In this document: in pieces, positions 57,798 to 64,000 of the stretch | Numbering within the stretch: position 1 is the stretch's first letter | How the letters are laid out: each line of letters starts with the position of its first letter | Assembly (NCBI RefSeq): GCF_024362695.1 | Contig: NC_065407.1 | Span: 4,030,001 to 4,094,000, forward strand | Reading direction: 5' to 3' | Length of the DNA: 64,000 nt | DNA from: Pectinophora gossypiella | Taxonomy: Eukaryota > Arthropoda > Insecta > Lepidoptera > Gelechiidae | Position numbers and translations under genes: made by a program | Notes under the pieces: generated by a model | Database searches by the model: none | Told to the model about the DNA's origin: nothing | What the model saw: only the letters and a program-made list of their open reading frames with translations

Positions 57798-60700
57798 ATG
57801 AAAACCAGGAGTATGAAGTCGACAGAGATGGAACGGCCATCAACAGAAGACCCACCGGTCACCAACACAGCAACTCCCGCAGTCGCGGCCGCCGCCGTCA
57901 CAGATAGAATAGATACAGCAGCCCCGCTGGTTACAGAACAGCCTGGTGGTGGTAGTACCGAAACATCTACTACCACTGGGACCAGCTCGGGCACCACAAC
58001 GACGACGACGGGCACAACAGACGATACAGATAGGACTACGGGGGAATCCAACACAGAAGATAGCGTACAGAACGAGACGTTACGACCTGGATCGGTGGTC
58101 AGAGCCCCATCAGCGCCACACTCTACAGCTTCAAAGAAACGACGCCTAGCCTTACTTAAAGCAAAAGAGGAACTCCTGAAAAAAGAAGTCGAACTGGCAG
58201 CAGCACGCATCGCTACGTTAGCTGAAGAATCCGACGACGACACAGACATAGAGATAGCAAGTGTGAGCGACGTACGCACACGCACAAAGACGTGGGTGGA
58301 CCAGCACTCAACGCTGGCCCCCCCGCTGCCCACCAACATAGCACCCTTAACTATAACGGGTGAATACAGAACCACAGTAGAAGAAAAACCGTCGCAAACT
58401 CAACACAGTCACGCGACACCTATAAACAAGGGGGCAAAACACAGCATAGCGGCACCCACTACACAAGGTGGATGCATCTCAACTCCCGTCACGGCGGGAG
58501 AACATGTGATCGCCAAACAACCATCGATAGAAATTACACAGTTAGCACAAGCGATCACGTTAGCTGCGCGATCAGCGTGTCCCACACCGCGCAGCACCTT
58601 CGAGCTTCCAACATACAGTGGATCTCACACAGAATGGCTGTCTTTCTACGCAGCCTACACAGCGACAGCTCCATCCTACTCCGACCAGGAGAACTTAGTA
58701 CGCCTGCGGAAGAGCCTGAAGGGAATGGCGAAAGAAACGGTTGAAAGTCTTCTCATGTACAACGCGAACCCCACCGACGTAATGAAGACACTACAGCTTC
58801 GATTCGGCCGCCCCGACGCTATAGCTCACACCGAGCTCGACCGCCTCCGAGCTCTACCGCGCCTCAGCGACTCAGCCAAAGAAGTATGCGTATTTGCGAC
58901 GAGGGTAAACAACATTGTGGCCACACTACGCGCCCTCCGAAAACAACAGTACCTGTATAACCCCGAGATAACTAAGCTCACTATAGACAAACTGACACCG
59001 ACAATACGCTATAGATGGTACGACTTCGCGGCTGAGCAATCAGAAGACGACGCCGACCTACTGAAACTCGCAAGGTTCCTCGAACGCGAGGCTGAACGCT
59101 GTGGACCGTACGCGCAACCAGAGCGCGACACAGCTTCATCACAAACACAGCGGACAGCACCCGGCGCCGTCCAAATTCGAAAACAGACACAACAGCGTAC
59201 TTACTCCACGACGGAAAAGGATAAGACAGCGTGCCCCGTATGCGACAAGACGGGACACACGGCGGTAAAATGTCAACAATTCACCGACGCGAACACAGAC
59301 AAACGATGGGAAATGGCAAAAAACAAGTCACTATGTTTTCGATGCCTCACTCGACGCACTCTCAAACATGAGTGCAAAGCCCGAACATGCAACACCAACC
59401 AGTGCAACCGCACTCATCACCCTATGCTACATTTCCTGAAAAGAGAGGTCCCCGAAGAGAAAACAGAAACAGTCAGCACGGCATGGACGACGAGAAGAAC
59501 TCACACCTTCTTAAAAATCCTCCCTGTCAAAGTCTCCGGTCCACAAGGCGATGTCGACACCTTCGCCTTACTCGACGACGGGTCCACAGTCACCCTAGTC
59601 GACGCCGACATCACCAACCAAGTCGGCATAAAGGGACCGAGCGACCCGCTACGCATAGAAGCCCTCTCAACCGACATAGGAGTCAGGAAATCACAGCGTG
59701 TAACACTCACGCTACACGGGGCGACTAACACCTTCGACACGCATGCCCGGACGATAGAAAACCTACAGCTCTCACCGCAACGCATCGAAAACGACGACCT
59801 CACCGAGTGCCACCACTTGTCCGACATCGCTCTACAACTAGTCTACGAGGCGACACCGAAGATACTAATAGGACAGGACAACTGGGAGCTACTCCTCGCA
59901 ACCGAAACAAGAAGAGGGGCGCGGCATCAACCGGTCGCCTCCCTCACCCCTCTCGGCTGGGTGCTACACGGCGCACACACGCGCACTATAGGACATCGAA
60001 TCAACTACATTACCGCACCCACACCCGAAGATAGTATGGACGAACAACTTCGTCAGTACTTCGCCATCGAGTCTCTCGCTATAGAACAGAAAAGGCCACA
60101 AAGCGACCCCGAACAGCGTGCGCTCAACATACTCGCCGAACGCACTACACGTAGCGACGACGGTCGTTACATAACGTCGCTACTGTGGCACACAGACAAC
60201 GCGTCTATGCCCGACAACTACAATAACGCGTACAACCGCCTACTGTCTACAGAAAAAAAGATAGATAAAGATCCACTACTTAAACAGAAATACAACGAAC
60301 AGATGGAAGCGCTTATAGAAAAGGGCTATGCCGAGCCCGCTCCGAGTACCAAAACAGCCAATAGAACTTGGTACTTACCTCATTTCCCCGTTCTCAACGC
60401 AATGAAACCGGGAAAAGTACGCGTCGTACACGATGCCGCAGCTAAAACGCAAGGTGTATCACTCAACGACTACCTGCTCACCGGTCCCGACTTACTACAG
60501 TCTCTACCGGGGGTACTCATGCGCCTCCGCCAGCACAAGTACGCCGTGTCCGCCGACATCAAGGAAATGTTCATGCAAGTCAAGATACGTGAACAAGATC
60601 GGGACGCCCTCCGCTACCTCTGGCGAGGCGACAATAGAGGCGACACGACTCCCCGAGAGTATCGCATGACATCACTCATCTTCGGAGCAAAGTCATCACC

Positions 60701-63476
60701 TGCGACAGCAATCTACATAAAGAATAGCAACGCCGAGCGGTACAAAGTCACAGACCCGGACGCGTACGACGCAATAGTCCGCAATCACTACGTCGATGAC
60801 TATCTACAGAGCTTCGAGACAATAGAACAGGCCGTAGCTACGTCGAACAGAGTACGCGAGATACACAGCGAAGCACACTACGAGCTACGACAATGGACCT
60901 CAAACTCGCAGGAGGTTCTCACAGCACTCTCGGAGCCATCGACGACAACTCAGTCAGTCTCACTCGACGAAAACACGAAGACCGAACGGATACTAGGTCT
61001 CATCTGGAAGCCGTACAGCGACGAGTTAGCCTTCAACCTCGACCTAGCACGTCTGCCACAAGACGTGCTAAACAGAAAACAACCCACCAAGCGTGAGGCG
61101 CTCAAAATAGTCATGTCATTGTTCGACCCTCTCGGTCTCGCTTCGCCTGTCACATCTAAGGCGAAACAACTCCTTCAAGAAGTATGGAGAAGAAACATCG
61201 AATGGGACCAGCCGATCGACACTGACCTCGCCGCACAATGGACGGAGTGGATAGAACATCTCAAGAAGCTAACCCACGTCGCGATACCCAGATGTCACTT
61301 ACATTACAGCGACGCTAGTAACATGCAACTACATGTTTTCGTCGACGCTAGTGAAACAGCCTTCGCCGCCGCGTTATACTGGCGCATACAGTCGCCGGAG
61401 GGACACGTGACTACATCACTGGTCTTGGGGAAGGCCAAAGTCGCACCGCTCAAAGTCACGTCAATCCCACGCCTCGAACTACAAGCGGCCGTCATGGGCA
61501 GTCGTATGGCCGCGACTGTAATAGAAGAACACGATCGAAAACCATCGTCAGTCACGTATTGGTCCGATAGCCGCACAGTACTCACCTGGCTAAAAACGGG
61601 CGCTCGCTCGTACAAACCGTATGTCGCACATCGAATCGCGGCAATAGAGGAGGTCAGCAAGCTAAACGAGTGGCGTTGGGTTCCAACTAAACTCAACGTC
61701 GCCGACGACGCGACCCGCGATGTACCAAGTGACTTCGATGTACAACACAGATGGTTCAGAGGCCCGGAATTCTTACGTGACGACCCAACTACGTGGCCTG
61801 CGGAGAAGCCACCACATATAGAAAACACCGGCGAAGAGAGACTGCACTATACAACACACAGAAGTGTCACCACAACGACACTAACAACAGCGCTCCCGGA
61901 CAGTAATAGATTTTCGAAATGGGAACGCCTACTGCGAGCCACCGCTCGCGTCCTTCAGTTTATAGCTCTATGCCGCCGCAGCGCTGACGAGAAAGTCAAC
62001 TACAAACGTACGGCGAAAGTCAGAGAAACAGACAGCACATGGGGGCGAAAATATAGAACCGCCACGCCCCGGCCTACAAAACAGAGGGACGACAGCTACA
62101 GAAAATTCATCCCACTAGATGCCCGATATAGCAAGGAGGCCGAAGCCCTCCTAGTGCGCGCCAGTCAACAACAGTCGTTCAAGAGCGAAATAGACACTCT
62201 GCAGAAAGGGGGCAACATACCCCATTCGAGCCGACTACGTCCTATCGCGGTCGAACTAGTCAACGGCGTGATTCAACTTAAATCACGTATAAACGCGGCG
62301 ACGGACATAACACCACAGACACGAGCGCCGGCGGTCATCGACGGCGACAACCACGTAACAAAACTATACGTGGAGTACATACATCGACGCCTACATCACG
62401 CGAGCGTCGAAGCTACGATCAACGAATGCCGCCAGTACTATTGGATCCTACGCTTGCGTCCAATCGCACGCATGCTCATACATAGATGTCTGCCCTGCCG
62501 CATACGACGGTCGACACCACCGCGACCACCGACGGGTAACCACCCGCCGACCCGACTAGCGCACCATCAACGCCCTTTCACATACACTGGGCTTGATTAC
62601 TTCGGCCCCCTCACGGTCACAGTGGGCAGAGGGACACAAAAGAGGTACGTCGCACTGTTCACGTGCCTCACAACACGCGCCGTACACCTAGAAATCGCCG
62701 CCTCACTAACGACAGATTCGGCGATTATGGCACTACGACGCATGATCGCGCGCCGTGGGTGCCCTACAGAAATTTGGTCCGACAATGGGACGAATCTACA
62801 AGGCGCCGACAAGGAGCTTCGCAAAACTATAGACAGAGCGACAGAAGAAGAAGCCACACACAGAAAAATCAGCTGGCGTTTCATACCCCCCGCCCCCCCC
62901 TTCATGGGCGGAGCATGGGAACGTCTCGTGCGGAGTGTGAAAACGGCTCTATACACCGTACTAGAACGAACGAGCCCGTCCGAAGAGGTCCTACACACCT
63001 TACTCGCCGAAGTGGAATACACGGTCAACAGCCGTCCACTCACACACGTCTCCGTGGACCCCGCGGACCCAGAAGCACTCACTCCGAACCATTTTTTGCT
63101 CGGCGGCACTGCCCGCGAGGGCCCGCCGGGCACTTTCGATGACAGCGACTTATCCAACAGAACCCAGTGGAGAGCCTCTCAACGACTCGCCGACCTATTC
63201 TGGACTCGTTGGATGCGAGAGTACCTCCCCGAGCTCCAAAACCGGCGGGAGCCACACGGCGAAGGAACAGTAAAAATGGGTGACGTCGTGCTCATTACCG
63301 ACAACACGCTACCACGAAACGTATGGCCCCGCGGAATAATCACCGCTACCTACCCTGGAACGGACAACATAGTACGAGTCGTCGATGTCAAGACGAAGGG
63401 GGGGACACTTAGAAGACCCGTCAAGAAATTATTGGTTCTCTACTCCCCGCAACCCCCACCAATCGCGAACCAATAA
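57798..63476 (+). CDS. BEL/Pao Gag-Pol polyprotein, intact
   Basis: 1,892 codons without interruption. Residues about 265-415 form the Gag-like DUF1759 region (FELPTYSGSHTEWLSFYAAY). Zinc-binding Cys/His motifs follow (CPVCDKTGHTAVKC near 479, then CFRCLTRRTLKHEC). An aspartic protease has LLDDGST near residue 593. The reverse transcriptase has the YVDD site (Asp1000, Asp1001). The RNase H/Pao-specific region shows FVDASETAFAAALYW, SRLELQAAV-like IPRLELQAAV and YWSDSRTVLTWL. The integrase has an HHCC-type zinc region (HRRLHHA...CLPCRIRR) and Asp1600, Asp1662, Glu1708, so 45 residues lie between the last two acidic residues. A C-terminal DUF5641-like part ends the protein. The ATG at 57798 follows the hairpin array directly. 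Confidence 0.92.
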   Translation: MKTRSMKSTEMERPSTEDPPVTNTATPAVAAAAVTDRIDTAAPLVTEQPGGGSTETSTTTGTSSGTTTTTTGTTDDTDRTTGESNTEDSVQNETLRPGSVVRAPSAPHSTASKKRRLALLKAKEELLKKEVELAAARIATLAEESDDDTDIEIASVSDVRTRTKTWVDQHSTLAPPLPTNIAPLTITGEYRTTVEEKPSQTQHSHATPINKGAKHSIAAPTTQGGCISTPVTAGEHVIAKQPSIEITQLAQAITLAARSACPTPRSTFELPTYSGSHTEWLSFYAAYTATAPSYSDQENLVRLRKSLKGMAKETVESLLMYNANPTDVMKTLQLRFGRPDAIAHTELDRLRALPRLSDSAKEVCVFATRVNNIVATLRALRKQQYLYNPEITKLTIDKLTPTIRYRWYDFAAEQSEDDADLLKLARFLEREAERCGPYAQPERDTASSQTQRTAPGAVQIRKQTQQRTYSTTEKDKTACPVCDKTGHTAVKCQQFTDANTDKRWEMAKNKSLCFRCLTRRTLKHECKARTCNTNQCNRTHHPMLHFLKREVPEEKTETVSTAWTTRRTHTFLKILPVKVSGPQGDVDTFALLDDGSTVTLVDADITNQVGIKGPSDPLRIEALSTDIGVRKSQRVTLTLHGATNTFDTHARTIENLQLSPQRIENDDLTECHHLSDIALQLVYEATPKILIGQDNWELLLATETRRGARHQPVASLTPLGWVLHGAHTRTIGHRINYITAPTPEDSMDEQLRQYFAIESLAIEQKRPQSDPEQRALNILAERTTRSDDGRYITSLLWHTDNASMPDNYNNAYNRLLSTEKKIDKDPLLKQKYNEQMEALIEKGYAEPAPSTKTANRTWYLPHFPVLNAMKPGKVRVVHDAAAKTQGVSLNDYLLTGPDLLQSLPGVLMRLRQHKYAVSADIKEMFMQVKIREQDRDALRYLWRGDNRGDTTPREYRMTSLIFGAKSSPATAIYIKNSNAERYKVTDPDAYDAIVRNHYVDDYLQSFETIEQAVATSNRVREIHSEAHYELRQWTSNSQEVLTALSEPSTTTQSVSLDENTKTERILGLIWKPYSDELAFNLDLARLPQDVLNRKQPTKREALKIVMSLFDPLGLASPVTSKAKQLLQEVWRRNIEWDQPIDTDLAAQWTEWIEHLKKLTHVAIPRCHLHYSDASNMQLHVFVDASETAFAAALYWRIQSPEGHVTTSLVLGKAKVAPLKVTSIPRLELQAAVMGSRMAATVIEEHDRKPSSVTYWSDSRTVLTWLKTGARSYKPYVAHRIAAIEEVSKLNEWRWVPTKLNVADDATRDVPSDFDVQHRWFRGPEFLRDDPTTWPAEKPPHIENTGEERLHYTTHRSVTTTTLTTALPDSNRFSKWERLLRATARVLQFIALCRRSADEKVNYKRTAKVRETDSTWGRKYRTATPRPTKQRDDSYRKFIPLDARYSKEAEALLVRASQQQSFKSEIDTLQKGGNIPHSSRLRPIAVELVNGVIQLKSRINAATDITPQTRAPAVIDGDNHVTKLYVEYIHRRLHHASVEATINECRQYYWILRLRPIARMLIHRCLPCRIRRSTPPRPPTGNHPPTRLAHHQRPFTYTGLDYFGPLTVTVGRGTQKRYVALFTCLTTRAVHLEIAASLTTDSAIMALRRMIARRGCPTEIWSDNGTNLQGADKELRKTIDRATEEEATHRKISWRFIPPAPPFMGGAWERLVRSVKTALYTVLERTSPSEEVLHTLLAEVEYTVNSRPLTHVSVDPADPEALTPNHFLLGGTAREGPPGTFDDSDLSNRTQWRASQRLADLFWTRWMREYLPELQNRREPHGEGTVKMGDVVLITDNTLPRNVWPRGIITATYPGTDNIVRVVDVKTKGGTLRRPVKKLLVLYSPQPPPIANQ

Positions 63477-63481
63477 TTCTC

Positions 63482-63562
63482 TATATAAGAAAAAAAATGG
63501 CGCCGAGCCGCCACACAACTCGCTCAGCCACGGCACGAGTAACATCTCCGCTCAACAAGTAA
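63482..63562 (+). promoter_or_regulatory. TATA-like motif and 21-codon ORF after pol
   Basis: TATATAAG starts at 63482, six bases after the pol stop. A short ORF (63497-63562, MAPSRHTTRSATARVTSPLNK) follows, and the longer open frame begins 21 bases later. The arrangement could be a secondary promoter or leader for the downstream frame; a TATA-like string alone is weak evidence. Confidence 0.35.
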
Positions 63563-63582
63563 CCGCTTCAACCAATCACAGC

Positions 63583-64000
63583 ATGGAGCCTGATACAACC
63601 TTCGAAGAGGCGGCGCGAGTGGTGGAGCAAAACATGAAGACGCTGGGGAAAACAATCGAAGCGGCCAAGAAAACAACAGAAGAGGCCGTCCGAATTTGCT
63701 CCGCCCCCCCGCCGCCGCGCCGCTACCTCGGCCCTCGCGTCCGCTCCCGCGCGACGCAAACAGAATCGACGAATTTTCTACGCGATCTCCAACGGAAAAT
63801 AGAACAATTGGAGAGGGAGATCATCTACCTGAGAGCGAGCCAACTTCGAGGCTCTCCATATTCTCGGGACTACTTCACTTCCGACGCGACAATCTGCTAC
63901 TACCACAAGAAATTCGGAGCAGAGGCTCGCAAATGCCACCCTCCATGCACATGGGAGCTTGAAGAAGGAGTAGAGGGACGCCGCCCGCACAACAGAAGAA
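63583..64000 (+). CDS. Second retroelement ORF, open at the window edge
   Basis: An ATG-started frame of 139 codons with no stop before the window ends, in a different frame from pol. Three parts are visible: a helical, charged N-terminus (FEEAARVVEQNMKTLGKTIE), a proline/arginine linker (PPPPRRYLGPRVRSR), then a heptad-like coiled coil (FLRDLQRKIEQLEREIIYLR). A Cys/His motif follows, CYYHKKFGAEARKCHPPCTW. That last motif resembles a conserved C-terminal Gag motif I recall from Gypsy-type retroelements, so this may be a Gag-like or nucleic-acid-binding accessory protein. BEL elements usually have no ORF here except env-like ones, and no envelope features (signal, transmembrane) are visible in this part. 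It could also belong to another element abutting this one. Confidence 0.6.
   Translation, partial: MEPDTTFEEAARVVEQNMKTLGKTIEAAKKTTEEAVRICSAPPPPRRYLGPRVRSRATQTESTNFLRDLQRKIEQLEREIIYLRASQLRGSPYSRDYFTSDATICYYHKKFGAEARKCHPPCTWELEEGVEGRRPHNRR

Larger units (their letters stand above)
57172..64000 (+). mobile_element. BEL/Pao LTR retrotransposon, 3' end outside the window
   Basis: Order: 5' LTR (57172-57605), primer binding site, hairpin-rich leader, Gag-Pol frame (57798-63476), and a second open frame after pol. The internal region is GC-richer than the flanks. The intact reading frame indicates a young insertion. The 3' LTR (which should begin TGTGCCGGACG) does not occur before 64000, so age by LTR divergence and the target-site duplication cannot be read here. 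Confidence 0.9.

Noticed and set aside
57491..58375. 294-codon minus-strand frame over the BEL leader and gag start
   Set aside because: It is antisense to an unmistakable Gag-Pol frame, and its serine/valine-rich composition is a shadow of that coding.

Overview
The window reads as nuclear DNA of a lepidopteran insect (moth or butterfly). It is AT-rich and intron-rich and packed with short repeats: tRNA-headed SINEs with RTE-type tails, a Helitron ending in CTAG, fold-back MITEs, an RTE-clade LINE and a BEL/Pao LTR retrotransposon. There is no rRNA gene, CRISPR array or bacterial-style operon. Repeat names are mine and rest on copies compared within the window plus recalled families; no database was searched.

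Layout. 1-725: GC-rich, highly structured 3' end of a probable LINE. 0.9-1.7 kb: a repeat with later insertions. 2.39-7.70 kb: a near-identical tandem duplication of about 2.6-2.7 kb whose left breakpoint lies inside a fold-back MITE. 7.7-21.2 kb: repeats plus a possible promoter and first exon near 10.1 kb. 21.24-26.62 kb (minus strand): the one confident host gene, a three-exon secreted carboxylesterase (596 aa deduced) with an intact RTE retrotransposon (987 codons, plus strand) inside intron 2. 27-39 kb: MITEs, LINE tails and a 2.1-kb non-autonomous Helitron. 39.4-52.1 kb (plus strand): four phase-compatible exons that may form an unrecognised 131-aa gene, embedded in SINEs and MITEs. 52.5-57.2 kb: more repeats.

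57.17-64.00 kb: a BEL/Pao element with an intact 434-bp 5' LTR, a tRNA-Tyr-type primer binding site, a leader carrying six phased hairpins, one uninterrupted 1,892-codon Gag-Pol frame, and after pol a second open frame that runs off the window. The 3' LTR is not reached.

The points most worth follow-up are (1) the six hairpins with the same 7-nt loop and covarying stems in the BEL leader, (2) the post-pol ORF with a Cys/His motif, (3) RTE sequence shared with both SINE families, (4) the orphan gene model, one of whose splice donors comes from a MITE end, and (5) MITE pairs that appear to have spread as dimers.
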